DNA of 39,741 nucleotides from DASCOT01 sp036012155 (GCA_036012155.1 DASCOT010000085.1:1-39741), one strand, 5' to 3'; positions 7,927 to 16,327 are shown, counted from the first letter of the stretch. Notes: generated by a model not told the origin, from the letters alone. A program made the numbers and translations.

Positions 7927-8421
7927 ATGCTGAGCTTCCTGAGAACATCACGCGTCCTGCCGCTCATCGCCGCAGCCGGGCTCCTGGCGGCCGGCGCCAC
8001 GACGCAGCTGGCCACGGCCCAGGATATGAGCGCCGCTGAGCAGTCGGCGATCGCTCACGTCGAGTCGATGACCGATGCGTACCGCACCAACGACGTCGAC
8101 GGCTACCTGGGCCACTACGCCAAGGAGCTCACCTGGTGGGGTCCGGGCGGCCGTGGCAGCTGGGACGCATACCACTCGTCGTGGACCGACTATGTCGCGA
8201 ACCAAGGTGGGGTAGCCTCGGCGGAGATCTCGGATGTGGTGGCGCAGGTTACGCCGTCGGGGGACGCGGCGGTCGTTTCATACCTGCTGACCGCCGACTA
8301 TCGCAGCTCGGATGGCTCAGTCAGCCGATCCAACATCCAGATGTCGACCAGCATGATGATGCAGGACGGCGGCTGGAAGATCGTCCACCTACACTTCCAG
8401 AGCCGGCCGGACGCAGATTGA
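7927..8421 (+). CDS. Secreted SnoaL-like (NTF2-fold, DUF4440-type) protein
   Basis: The product is 164 residues from the ATG at 7927. An AAGGAG six bases upstream decides this start over in-frame starts further 5'. The first 33 residues form a signal peptide with cleavage near ATA-QD. The mature domain, about 130 residues, has the NTF2-like pattern: a first helix (AIAHVESMTDAYRTNDVDGYLGHYAKELTWWGP is the region), then curved strands ending in DGGWKIVHLHFQSRP. Members of this superfamily are small-molecule isomerases, cyclases or ligand-binding proteins, and many have no known function. Nothing here identifies a catalytic pair. A TTGCGG (7853-7858) and TACTGT (7876-7881) with 17 bases between could be its promoter, weakly. 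Confidence 0.7.
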   Translation: MLSFLRTSRVLPLIAAAGLLAAGATTQLATAQDMSAAEQSAIAHVESMTDAYRTNDVDGYLGHYAKELTWWGPGGRGSWDAYHSSWTDYVANQGGVASAEISDVVAQVTPSGDAAVVSYLLTADYRSSDGSVSRSNIQMSTSMMMQDGGWKIVHLHFQSRPDAD

Positions 8422-8447
8422 TCAGTCCGGCGACAGCAGAATGCACG

Positions 8448-8507
8448 CGGATCGACCTGTCTGAGCGGTGTCAGCTCCTTCGATAGATAACCGCGCGGGT
8501 CGATCCG
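8448..8507. repeat. Perfect 10-base inverted repeat between convergent genes
   Basis: CGGATCGACC (8448-8457) is the exact reverse complement of GGTCGATCCG (8498-8507), with 40 bases between. It sits between the stops of the SnoaL-like gene and the dioxygenase gene, which converge here. It could form a long-looped hairpin acting as a bidirectional terminator or mRNA end stabiliser, but there is no T-tract on either side. A protein-binding site is possible too. Confidence 0.4.
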
Positions 8508-8529
8508 ACGGGCGCCTTGCGGCGCTCCG

Positions 8530-9402
8530 CTACTCCAGTTCCACGGCCCGGGTCCTGAACTCGCCGCCCTCTTCGATGCGCGGCTGCTTGAACCGCGTGT
8601 GGCCGAAAGCCGACTTGAACGCGCGCGACGCTAGTACGGTATCGGGCAGCTTGTCGAGCGGGCGGTAGGCGCGTTCGGCGGCCGATATGTTCATGAACGA
8701 GCCGTCCTCGTTGAGCCCGCGAGCGTCCGGAATGGGCTCGTTGGACACAGCGTTGTACGACACGAAGAGCATCATTCGGGACGTCTCGGTCGCATTCGCC
8801 GCCGACCCGTGCAACGTGTTGCAATGGAAGAACACCGCGTCGCCCGCATCCATCTCGCAGTGCACCAGACCGAGTGTCTGCTGGACTCGCCTGCGCCGAC
8901 GCTCGAAGTTCTCGAAGTCGTGGTGATCCATGCGGCCAATCCGATGTGAGCCCGGGATTACCTGCAGGCAGCCGTTGGCACGCGTCGCCGGCTCGACCGC
9001 GATCCCGACCGATAGCATGTCGGGAAACAGCAGCCCGTCGTCGTACCAGCTGTAATAATCCTGGTGCCAGTCGATACGGGCCTCGCACCCCGACGGCTTG
9101 ACGGTGATCTTGGAATGCCAGTGGTAGCAGGGTTCGCCCAACAGCTCCTCGGTTGCATCCACCATTCTCGCCAGGCGGGGAACCATCCCGATGATGTCGT
9201 CTCCGAGCTCGGTCCAGATGCAGATCGGGTGGGCGGAGCCGTCGTCGTCGACCATGCCAAACAGGGATCCGTTAACGGTCGGGTCCTCCTGGTAGGCCCG
9301 GTAGAGAGGGTCGAGCTCCGCGGCGTCGAAGAGGCCCCGAACGATGATGAACCCGTCGCGCGCGTACGCTGCATTCTGCTCTTCCGTCAGAGGTGAGCTC
9401 AT
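8530..9402 (-). CDS. Phytanoyl-CoA dioxygenase (PhyH) family protein
   Basis: The product is 290 residues from the ATG at 9402, with GGAG eight bases upstream. This is a non-haem Fe(II)/2-oxoglutarate oxygenase. The HxD metal motif is at His113-Asp115 (WHQDYYSWY), the distal His198 is in FFHCNTLHGS, and Arg209 is placed to bind 2-oxoglutarate. Length and motif spacing fit the PhyH family, which hydroxylates varied lipids, amino acids and natural products. The substrate is not predictable. No signal peptide is visible, so it is probably cytoplasmic. It lies 45 bases downstream of the PQQ-type propeller gene on the same strand and could be transcribed with it, although one product is exported and the other is not. 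Confidence 0.85.
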   Translation of the reverse strand: MSSPLTEEQNAAYARDGFIIVRGLFDAAELDPLYRAYQEDPTVNGSLFGMVDDDGSAHPICIWTELGDDIIGMVPRLARMVDATEELLGEPCYHWHSKITVKPSGCEARIDWHQDYYSWYDDGLLFPDMLSVGIAVEPATRANGCLQVIPGSHRIGRMDHHDFENFERRRRRVQQTLGLVHCEMDAGDAVFFHCNTLHGSAANATETSRMMLFVSYNAVSNEPIPDARGLNEDGSFMNISAAERAYRPLDKLPDTVLASRAFKSAFGHTRFKQPRIEEGGEFRTRAVELE

Positions 9403-9447
9403 GGCTTTGTCTCCGCTGGTCCGAGGGTTGATCGCCTTCTCCGCTTG

Positions 9448-11268
9448 CTAGCTCCGGCGATACACCAACCGGGAGGTTCCCGCTGCCGGCAACCCTTCGA
9501 TTGTCACTTGAACCGTCAGGGTTTGCATGTCGTCGCTCAACGACATCACCTCACGTACGTCGATCACGGTGACGCCGCGCTGGTGCCTTCCTTCGCTTAC
9601 CAGCTGGCCATCTTCCCACCGCGACGCGATCGTCATGGTGTTGGGCTCGCCGTCGTCGGCCAGAATCGGTACCGGGCTCTCGCCACCGATGGCGTAGGCG
9701 CGCGCCTGCGTGGGGTTGTCTTCGCTCGACAGCAGTAGGGTCCCGTTCACGGCCTGGGTGACAAACAGCACCCGCGGCGCCCCGCCGTCGCCCAGGCCGG
9801 CAAGCGCCGCGGGCGTACCGATATGGCTGCCGTCGCGATCGAGCTCCCAGATACCGGAGAGGTCAGGGTGCGTGTCGGCGGCCGGAGCCGGCGGCTCGCT
9901 GTGGCCGCCCGACGGTGCCGCGACGCCAGCCGATGTGCCGTCGGCCGCAACCGCCCGAGGCGTTGGCGACTCGGCCGCGCCCAGATCGAGCGCCACGATC
10001 TTCTGGCGATCGCGGGCGTAGAGCGTCGTGCCGTTCAGGGTCGGAACGGTCCACGAGGTGGTGTCGAAGAGCGGCGCGCGCGCCAGCACCGTCATGCCTT
10101 CCGGTGTCATGCGGGTCAACGCCAGATCGCCATCCTCGTCCATGACAATGAACTTGCCATCGGCGTACAACAGGCTGGCGCGCTTGAAACCGCGTTGCTG
10201 CCAGGCGGGCTCGCCGGTACGCACGTCGAGCGCCGTCATGAACGCCGGGCCGAAGGTGCCACTGGTGCCGTAGACGTAGCTACCGCGCCGGATGATGTTC
10301 AGGAACATGAACGGCACGCGCGAAGTGAACCACAGCTCCTTCGTGCGGGTGATGGTGCCGTCGAGCGTGAGCTGGATAGCGCGGCTTCCCGCTCGGTACC
10401 CGGATGAGAAGAACAGAATGTTGTCGTCGCCCCATTGCGGCGCGACCATGTTGAGGTCGTTGCCCGGATCGTGCGGCACAGCCCACAGCACGCGGCCGTC
10501 GTCAGGGTCGAGACCGACCACGCTGGCGCCGGCGAGATAGACGAGCTGTGTCTGCCCGTCCAGGTCAATCAGGACCGGAGGGGAGGGTGAGAAGAGAAAG
10601 TCGCCGCTGCGCCACACGACCTCGCCGTCGCTTTGTCGGAAAGCCATCAAGGACTGTCCGGGGCCACCGACCGGCACAATCACCGTGTCTTCGTAGGCTA
10701 TCGGGCTATTGCCGTATCCGGACTTGACGATCGCCCGGATCAAATTGGGTGGGGCCGCGAAGTCGACGACCAGGTCGTGCGACCACAGCATCTCTCCGGT
10801 GCGCTTGTCGAAAGCGAACAGCTGCTTGTTGGTGCCGGCGGCGAAGAGCCGATCGCCGACTACCAACGGGGTAGCGTGCGGGCCGGCCCCGAAGTCGAAG
10901 TTCTCGTGTCGAGACGGATATGCGTGCTCCCACAGGGTGGTGCCGTCAGAGGCATCGAGGGCAACGACGATCTCCTCCTCATCCCAGGGCCCACCGCGCT
11001 CCAGGCCATTGCCGACGCGATACTGGGTGAACAAACGCCCCTCGTCGACGAGGATCGCCGAGTGGCCGGTACCGAGCGGGCGGCTCCAGAGAACCGGAGG
11101 CCCTCCAGCCGGCCAGCTGTCGGCAAGGCCGGTAGCCGCGGAGATGAAATCGCCGCTGGGGCCGCCCCAGCGACGCCAGCCCGCCCCATCCTGGGCGGCA
11201 GACAGCGGGGTCGCCAGGCCACCGAACAGCGCGCCAGCGATCACCACGACAGCGAAGGGACGTCGCAT
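9448..11268 (-). CDS. Secreted PQQ-like beta-propeller protein with C-terminal extra domain
   Basis: The product is 606 residues from the ATG at 11268. Further in-frame starts exist at 11301 and 11421, but the signal peptide (MRRPFAVVVIAGALFGGLAT, cleavage near SAA-QD) begins here. No start has a convincing ribosome binding site. After the signal come tryptophan-docking blades typical of PQQ-binding-like propellers: GWRRWGGPSGD, VALDASDGTTLWEHAYP, FAFDKRTGEMLWSHDL, GLDPDDGRVLWAVP and TALDVRTGEPAWQQ. A Pro/Ala/Ser-rich linker (about residues 432-470) joins this to a roughly 130-residue C-terminal domain starting DLSGIWELDRDGS, which looks like a small beta-barrel. No haem motif or clear PQQ ligands are seen, so the propeller may be structural or a quinoprotein-like binding protein. 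It is divergent from the S9 fragment gene. Confidence 0.75.
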   Translation of the reverse strand: MRRPFAVVVIAGALFGGLATPLSAAQDGAGWRRWGGPSGDFISAATGLADSWPAGGPPVLWSRPLGTGHSAILVDEGRLFTQYRVGNGLERGGPWDEEEIVVALDASDGTTLWEHAYPSRHENFDFGAGPHATPLVVGDRLFAAGTNKQLFAFDKRTGEMLWSHDLVVDFAAPPNLIRAIVKSGYGNSPIAYEDTVIVPVGGPGQSLMAFRQSDGEVVWRSGDFLFSPSPPVLIDLDGQTQLVYLAGASVVGLDPDDGRVLWAVPHDPGNDLNMVAPQWGDDNILFFSSGYRAGSRAIQLTLDGTITRTKELWFTSRVPFMFLNIIRRGSYVYGTSGTFGPAFMTALDVRTGEPAWQQRGFKRASLLYADGKFIVMDEDGDLALTRMTPEGMTVLARAPLFDTTSWTVPTLNGTTLYARDRQKIVALDLGAAESPTPRAVAADGTSAGVAAPSGGHSEPPAPAADTHPDLSGIWELDRDGSHIGTPAALAGLGDGGAPRVLFVTQAVNGTLLLSSEDNPTQARAYAIGGESPVPILADDGEPNTMTIASRWEDGQLVSEGRHQRGVTVIDVREVMSLSDDMQTLTVQVTIEGLPAAGTSRLVYRRS

Positions 11269-11472
11269 CAAGGTTGGAAGATTCCGTTCAAGAGCTTGCA
11301 TCGGGTGTGCGAGAAGCGTCGAGCCGCGCCAAAGCCTACCCCAGAGTCCTCGCACCGGGTGCACCGAACGGGATGAAGAGTACCGCGGGTGCACTACATA
11401 CCGCACAATAAGATCTTGCATGATGAATCGCAGCGCGGCCCCCCCGCGGGACGCCTGAATTGGAGGTCAGGG

Positions 11473-12078
11473 ATGTCGAGGCGAAATGCCGGGGCCAGTC
11501 TGCTGGCCAGGTGCACAGCTGCAACCGGCCTGTTTCGGATTGGGGTGATGGCCCTCACGGTCGCGGCTCTCCCAGCCGCCAGCCCAGCCATCGCCGACGC
11601 GGTGCGGCAGATCATCGCTACCCGCCCCTACGTCGACCCCGACCGCATCGGCGTTTGGGGCTGGAGTGGCGGGGGCTCGATGACGCTCAACGCCATGTTC
11701 CGCTATCCCGAGATCTACCACACCGGGATGTCGGTGGCACCGGTGCCCGACCAGCGCTACTACGACACCATCTATCAGGAGCGCTATATGGGGACGCCGC
11801 AGGGCAACCCCGAGGGCTACCGCAGAGGCTCACCGATCACCCACGCGCACGGCCTCCGGGGTAACTTGCTGATCGTGCACGGTACCGGCGACGACAACGT
11901 CCACTACCAGGGTACCGAGGCATTGATCAACCGCCTCGTATCCGCCGGCAAGCACTTCACCATGATGGCCTACCCCAACCGCAGTCACGGCATCTTCGAG
12001 GGCGCCGGGACGACGCGGCATCTGTACGGGCTGTTGACTCGCTACCTGACCGACAACCTGCCCGCCGGGGCCCGATAG
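11473..12078 (+). CDS. Truncated S9 (DPP IV-type) peptidase: signal peptide joined to part of the catalytic domain
   Basis: The product is 201 residues from the ATG at 11473, which has a perfect GGAGG six bases upstream. Residues 1-41 look like a signal peptide. From residue 42 (DAVRQIIATRPYVDPDRI) the sequence is the C-terminal part of a prolyl-oligopeptidase/DPP IV protein. It includes nucleophile Ser65 in GWSGGG, the acid in HGTGDDNVH (Asp140/141) and His172 in NRSHGI. Full-length S9B enzymes are about 700-800 residues. The entire propeller and the first strands of the alpha/beta hydrolase fold, which normally supply oxyanion-hole residues, are missing. The join is in frame, so a secreted mini-protein can be made. 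It may be an early-stage pseudogene or a retained fragment with a new role. It ends seven bases before the membrane protein gene. Confidence 0.7.
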   Translation: MSRRNAGASLLARCTAATGLFRIGVMALTVAALPAASPAIADAVRQIIATRPYVDPDRIGVWGWSGGGSMTLNAMFRYPEIYHTGMSVAPVPDQRYYDTIYQERYMGTPQGNPEGYRRGSPITHAHGLRGNLLIVHGTGDDNVHYQGTEALINRLVSAGKHFTMMAYPNRSHGIFEGAGTTRHLYGLLTRYLTDNLPAGAR

Positions 12079-12085
12079 GAACGCG

Positions 12086-12736
12086 ATGCATCGCTGGACA
12101 CTCTTCTGGGCCTTTGTGGCCGTGATGACTGCGACCACCCTGTGGGGACTGGTTGCGGGCGGCGCCGACGAGAAGACTGCTGGTCTCCTGGTACGTTGGA
12201 CCATCCGAGCCGCCGTGGTGCCCTTCCTACTCGCCTTCTACGCCTCCGCTCTCCGTACCTTGTGGCCCGGCCACGCCAGCGACTGGCTGATCGACAACCG
12301 CAAGTTCCTCGGCCTCGCGATGGCCTACGGAATCGCAATGAACCTGGTGGCGATCGCGTGGTTGGCGAGCTTCGATCGCGGTGTCTACTGGGGTGGCCTG
12401 TCGGTGCTCGACAGAGTGGAGTCATATGGCGGCGTCGCGGTGGCCGTAGCGATGACGATGACCTCATTCGACCGATTCAGCGCCCGGCTGAGCCCGGGTG
12501 CCTGGCGAGTGCTACACACGCTCGGAATGTACGCGCTGTGGTGGGTCTTCTTCAGGACCAACGCGCTCTACTCCCTGGCGGCGGTACGGCGCGGTTTGGT
12601 GGCAGAGCGGTGGCTCTACCTGCTGGTCACGTCGCTGCTGATAGGCGCCCTGCTGCTGCGCATGACGGCGTTCATCGTGCGGCTGCGCGACGGACACGAC
12701 CGGGTGCTTCCGAGCGAACCAGCGCTGGGTCGCTAG
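12086..12736 (+). CDS. Ferric-reductase-like (MsrQ-like) integral membrane protein lacking most haem ligands
   Basis: The product is 216 residues with about six transmembrane helices (roughly residues 7-27, 39-58, 72-95, 112-127, 140-158, 173-193). AGGAACGCG directly before the ATG overlaps the end of the upstream S9 fragment gene, so translation is probably coupled. The pattern DWLIDNRKFLGLAMAYG, a DRF segment and AWRVLHTLGMYALWWVFF matches the ferric-reductase-like transmembrane domain, where His residues in helices bind b-type haem. In related proteins the segment after RKFLGL usually contains His. Here it reads AMAYGIAMN, so only His144 in VLHTLG remains of the expected ligands. The protein may have lost haem binding or use other ligands. 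Family assignment rests on motif memory and helix pattern. Confidence 0.6.
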   Translation: MHRWTLFWAFVAVMTATTLWGLVAGGADEKTAGLLVRWTIRAAVVPFLLAFYASALRTLWPGHASDWLIDNRKFLGLAMAYGIAMNLVAIAWLASFDRGVYWGGLSVLDRVESYGGVAVAVAMTMTSFDRFSARLSPGAWRVLHTLGMYALWWVFFRTNALYSLAAVRRGLVAERWLYLLVTSLLIGALLLRMTAFIVRLRDGHDRVLPSEPALGR

Positions 12737-12797
12737 CCGCACTCGGTTCCGAAGATTCCATCCTGCCTACTGGACGCGTCGAAAGGTCATCGCCAAC

Positions 12798-15218
12798 TCA
12801 GGGCCCGCCGCTGTCGGCTCCACGCACCCGCACCAGGAACAGGCCTTGGTTGCCGCTGGTAACCGCTACTGCGCCGCTGTCGAAGAACGGGTAGTTGCCC
12901 CACGAACCGCTCATGCCACTGCCGTCCTCGCCCCAGGGGACCGTGTCGAGATAGCCGATCGGCTTCGGGTTCTCGGGCTCGCGAACGTCGAATACCCGCA
13001 GACCCGAATCGTAGTTGGATTGATACATCGTGGTGCCACGCACGAAGAGATTGTGATCGATCGCCGGGTTGTCGGAGACGTACTCGCCGACCAGGATCGG
13101 GTCGTCGAGCTCCTGAACGTCGAAGATCATCGTCCGCGTACCCTCGGTGAGACCGGAGGCCTCGTCCAGCTCGTCGTTCATGTAGACGTAGCGATGATCT
13201 TCGGTCAGCCAACCCTGGTGCGTGTAGGCGTAGTTCGGATAGGTGGCAACGGCGACCGCCACCGGCTTCCGCTTGTCGCTGACGTCGGCGATGCTCACCG
13301 CCGTGCCGTTGTATCCGAAGCAGATCTCGTGGCCCTCGAATCGCGTGTCCGGACCGGCGTAGGTGACGCACTGCGCATCGTGCGAGTAACCGGTGTTGGC
13401 GCGACCCGTGTTGGTGTCGGCGAAGCAGCCCTCGAAGACCGGATCGCGCGGATCCTCGACGTTGATCATGTGCAATCCACCGCCGCAGGTCTCGCCTCCG
13501 CCGCTGGCGCCAACCACGAACGCCACCGCCGTCTCCTCATTCATGACGATGTTGTGGGCGCTGTGGATGCGGTCGTAATGGGCGTCCTCGGCAAACATGA
13601 TCGGTTCGCCGTCGAACTCACGTAGCCGCGTGAGGTCGAGAATCTGCACGCCGTGCTCGCCGGCCGCGTCGGAGACGATGAACGCGTGGTCGCCGGACAC
13701 CTTGATATCGCGCCAGGAGCTCCCCGGAGAACCATCCGTCCTGACCAGGCTGCCGACGAAGACCGGGTTCACCGGGTCGGTCACATCGACGAAAGAGGCG
13801 CGGTCAGTGAGGCCTACGAGCGCGTACTCACGCCCGGTCTCGACGTCCTTCCAACCCCAGATATCGTTGGTTCGCACCCCCCGTCCACCGCCGAGCGCTC
13901 GGACCGGCAAGAACGACAACAGGTCGACCTCCTCGCAGGGGAACCGGCTCACCATGCCGTCGCGGCACGGCAGCGCGCCTCCCGTAACGGGCTCGAGCCC
14001 ACGAACATCGCTGACCATCCGTGAGCGGTCCCAGCCGCCCAGCGCGCGCGACAGGATCATCGCGGTGCCGGCTCCGTAGTCGTCGCCGGGGATTCCCACG
14101 ACCAGCGTGTCGCCCCGAGCCGCCAAGGTACCGGCGAAGCTGGCGCCGCGGCCCAGGCCGTTCGTTCCGAGCTTCGACACGTCGGTCCAGTCGCCGTCCG
14201 CATCGCGGGCAACGTGATAGACGACGCCGCGCCTATCGTCGACGCCAGGGGCCCCCACATAAACGCCGCGATCGCCGAGCGCGATGCTGCTGCCGAACGC
14301 CATCCCCTGTGTGGCATCGAACGGCAGCAAGACAGTACCCTGGGTCCACTGCTCGGCTTCAGCGTCGTAGGTATATACGTGGACGCCGCCGGAGGCGCTG
14401 TTGGCGCGCGGCGCTCCTATGAGTGCTTCGCCGTCATGCAGCGTCAAGGCAATGCCGAAGGCCGAGCCCGGTGTGTCGGTTTCCGGAGTGATCCTCGCCA
14501 CCTGCTCCCAGACATCGCCCGCCCGATGATAAACGTAGACGGAGCCGGGTAGCGCGCTGCCACCGAGCCCGGTGAGGTCGGCGAAGCGGCTTGGCTGGCT
14601 CGGAGCGCCGACCAAGGCCCAGTCGCCGTCGATCGCCACAGCGGCGCCGTAGCGCTCGGGGCTGGGCGGATCGGCTTCCTGATCGTCGGACGCTGCCGGC
14701 AGATCGCCCCCCAGCGTCGCCTGCCGGACCCAAGAGTCGCCTTGCCGCCCGTAGATAAAAGCCGCTCCTGCTGCCTGATTGGTGGGCGGCGCGCCAACGA
14801 TCGCGAGATCGTCGCGCATCGCCAGCACGCTCCCGAACGAAGGCAGGTTCTCGGTGGGCAAGATCCGTCCGCTCGCCTCCCAGCCACGGTCGAGACGCCG
14901 GAATACGTGCACGAGACCACGGTCGCCGGCGCCCGCGCCGACCATCAGAATCGAACCGCTGGCGGCAATCGCCCGACCGAAGCCGTCTGCCTCGGCGGCA
15001 TCCGGCGCGGCGATCCGCAACGCCTCTGTCCACCCACCGCTCCCGGGCTGATACACGTAGACAAACCCGGGGGTCACTTGGTTTCCGGGCTCACCGACGA
15101 ACACCTCGCCGTCACCTACGGCTACGGCCGAGCCGTAACGGATCTGCGCCTGCGACGGCGCGGCGAACGTGATGATCGTGAGACAACCCAGCCCTGCGAA
15201 AACGATTCGTCGATGCAT
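12798..15218 (-). CDS. Secreted FG-GAP / choice-of-anchor-B LVIVD fusion protein
   Basis: The product is 806 residues from the ATG at 15218, with GGGAG seven bases upstream. A signal peptide (residues 1-24, cleavage near SQA-QI) is followed by two halves. Residues about 26-400 hold repeated FG-GAP-like blades (YGSAVAVGDGEVFVGEPG, FGSVLAMRDDLAIVGAP, YGAAVAIDGDWALVGAPS, FGIALTLHDGEALIGAP, FGSSIALGDRGVYVGAPG). Residues about 430-800 are LVIVD-type repeats as in the choice-of-anchor-B family, e.g. ASFVDVTDPVNPVFVGSL, GVQILDLTRL, THQGWLTEDHRYVYMNDEL and GLRVFDVREPENPKPIGYL. The combination predicts two linked propellers at the cell surface. No C-terminal sorting domain is visible. Conserved Cys and His residues in the second half (GGGETCGGGLHMI, SHDAQC) may bind metal or form disulphides. 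It is convergent with the ferric-reductase-like gene. Confidence 0.78.
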   Translation of the reverse strand: MHRRIVFAGLGCLTIITFAAPSQAQIRYGSAVAVGDGEVFVGEPGNQVTPGFVYVYQPGSGGWTEALRIAAPDAAEADGFGRAIAASGSILMVGAGAGDRGLVHVFRRLDRGWEASGRILPTENLPSFGSVLAMRDDLAIVGAPPTNQAAGAAFIYGRQGDSWVRQATLGGDLPAASDDQEADPPSPERYGAAVAIDGDWALVGAPSQPSRFADLTGLGGSALPGSVYVYHRAGDVWEQVARITPETDTPGSAFGIALTLHDGEALIGAPRANSASGGVHVYTYDAEAEQWTQGTVLLPFDATQGMAFGSSIALGDRGVYVGAPGVDDRRGVVYHVARDADGDWTDVSKLGTNGLGRGASFAGTLAARGDTLVVGIPGDDYGAGTAMILSRALGGWDRSRMVSDVRGLEPVTGGALPCRDGMVSRFPCEEVDLLSFLPVRALGGGRGVRTNDIWGWKDVETGREYALVGLTDRASFVDVTDPVNPVFVGSLVRTDGSPGSSWRDIKVSGDHAFIVSDAAGEHGVQILDLTRLREFDGEPIMFAEDAHYDRIHSAHNIVMNEETAVAFVVGASGGGETCGGGLHMINVEDPRDPVFEGCFADTNTGRANTGYSHDAQCVTYAGPDTRFEGHEICFGYNGTAVSIADVSDKRKPVAVAVATYPNYAYTHQGWLTEDHRYVYMNDELDEASGLTEGTRTMIFDVQELDDPILVGEYVSDNPAIDHNLFVRGTTMYQSNYDSGLRVFDVREPENPKPIGYLDTVPWGEDGSGMSGSWGNYPFFDSGAVAVTSGNQGLFLVRVRGADSGGP

Positions 15219-15358
15219 TGGCCACTCCCTGCGTCACCTTCGGGTGCGCCGCGCCCCGACACCGGCGGAGGGCCCCGAGCGCGACACCGCTACGCGAAGC
15301 CTACGTGCGAGAGCGACCGTTCGCCAGGGCATCCCGCACCCGGTCACGAGCCCGGCCC

Positions 15359-15382
15359 TTCGCAGCAGATCTCAGCTGCGAA
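15359..15382 (-). terminator. Stem-loop overlapping the AEC gene stop codon
   Basis: TTCGCAGC and GCTGCGAA form a perfect 8-base stem with an 8-base loop. On the minus strand this hairpin covers the last codons and the stop of the AEC permease gene, upstream of the FG-GAP/LVIVD gene. There is no U-tract, so it is at best a weak intrinsic terminator. It may be an RNA-stabilising element that separates expression of the two genes. Confidence 0.4.
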
Positions 15383-16307
15383 ACAGGTACAACGCGGTCG
15401 AGATCGTGATCACAGAGATCGCCGTGCTCAGGAAGATGGTCCGGGCGGCCACCCCAGTACCGCCGTCGTAGCGCGTCGCCACCAGATAGACGTTGATGCC
15501 GGTGGGCATGGTGGCCATCAGTACTGCGACGGGCACCCATACCCCGTCGAGCCCGAGAACCGGCACCGCCAGCACCCAGACAAGCAGCGGGTGCACCAGG
15601 AGCTTGAGCAACACCAGCGGCAAGGTAGAGAGAACGTCCCCGGCCAGGGGATACGCTGCCAGCGAGGCGCCCATGGCGAACAAAGCACAGGGCACGGCGG
15701 CCGCCCCCAGCATCTGCACGACTGTCGCCAGCGGCCCCGGCAGCACGAGTCCCGACAGGTTCGCCGACAGGCCGGCGACGAGAGCCAGGATAATGGGATT
15801 GCGAATCAGCTCACCGACGACGACGCGTAGTTGCGCGCCGACCGAGACCTCACGGCCGCGCCCGAGGCGGATGAGCACCATCGTCAACGTCATGAGCACA
15901 GCCGAGTGCGGCAACAACAGCAGGAAAATGGCCAGCGCCGCTTCCGGCCCCAGGACCGTCAACAGCAGCGGAATGCCGAGCAGCACGGTGTTGGAGAATC
16001 CCGCCGCCATCCCGCAGGTCGCCTGGATGGCGAGAGGTCGGCGGAACGAATATCGGCCGATGGCCATGCCGAGCGCGTAAACGACGAGCGCGGCGCCATA
16101 GTACGACACCAGGAAGCTCCACTCGATATGGGCCGGTAGCTCCGCCCTGGCCAGGTTGTGAAACAGCATCGCCGGGATAGCGAAGTGGAAAACGAAGACC
16201 ACCAGGCCGATCACGGCAGCGGGATCGAGCATCCGCAGCCTGGCAGCCACGAATCCCAGCACGATGATGCCGAAGACCGGGGCGACGATCCCGAGGACGG
16301 TAATCAA
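15372..16307 (-). CDS. AEC-family (auxin efflux carrier type) permease
   Basis: The product is about 311 residues, starting at a TTG (complement of 16305-16307) that opens MITVLGIVAPVFGIIVLG. The same frame stays open upstream to 16991, but that part lies inside the aminotransferase gene and has no family resemblance. About ten hydrophobic segments, an internal repeat, and motifs such as CGMAAGFSNTVLLGIPLLL in the first half and PCALFAMGASLAAYPL in the second are typical of the AEC family (PF03547). Bacterial members export or take up malate, other organic acids or amino-acid-derived compounds. It starts 20 bases after the aminotransferase stop, so the two form an operon, and the permease may move the substrate or product of that enzyme. 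Confidence 0.85.
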   Translation of the reverse strand: MITVLGIVAPVFGIIVLGFVAARLRMLDPAAVIGLVVFVFHFAIPAMLFHNLARAELPAHIEWSFLVSYYGAALVVYALGMAIGRYSFRRPLAIQATCGMAAGFSNTVLLGIPLLLTVLGPEAALAIFLLLLPHSAVLMTLTMVLIRLGRGREVSVGAQLRVVVGELIRNPIILALVAGLSANLSGLVLPGPLATVVQMLGAAAVPCALFAMGASLAAYPLAGDVLSTLPLVLLKLLVHPLLVWVLAVPVLGLDGVWVPVAVLMATMPTGINVYLVATRYDGGTGVAARTIFLSTAISVITISTALYLFRS

Positions 16308-16327
16308 GGGGCTTGGTGTCCGAGCCG

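Noticed and set aside
12846..13625. Plus-strand open frame of 259 codons opposite the LVIVD half of the fusion protein
   Set aside because: It is the complement of LVIVD blades, with a valine-rich pattern created by that coding strand and no independent gene signals.
14742..15830. Plus-strand open frame of 362 codons across the FG-GAP/LVIVD gene start and the AEC gene end
   Set aside because: The composition is Arg, His and Gln rich with no recognisable domain, and it crosses two well-supported minus-strand genes.
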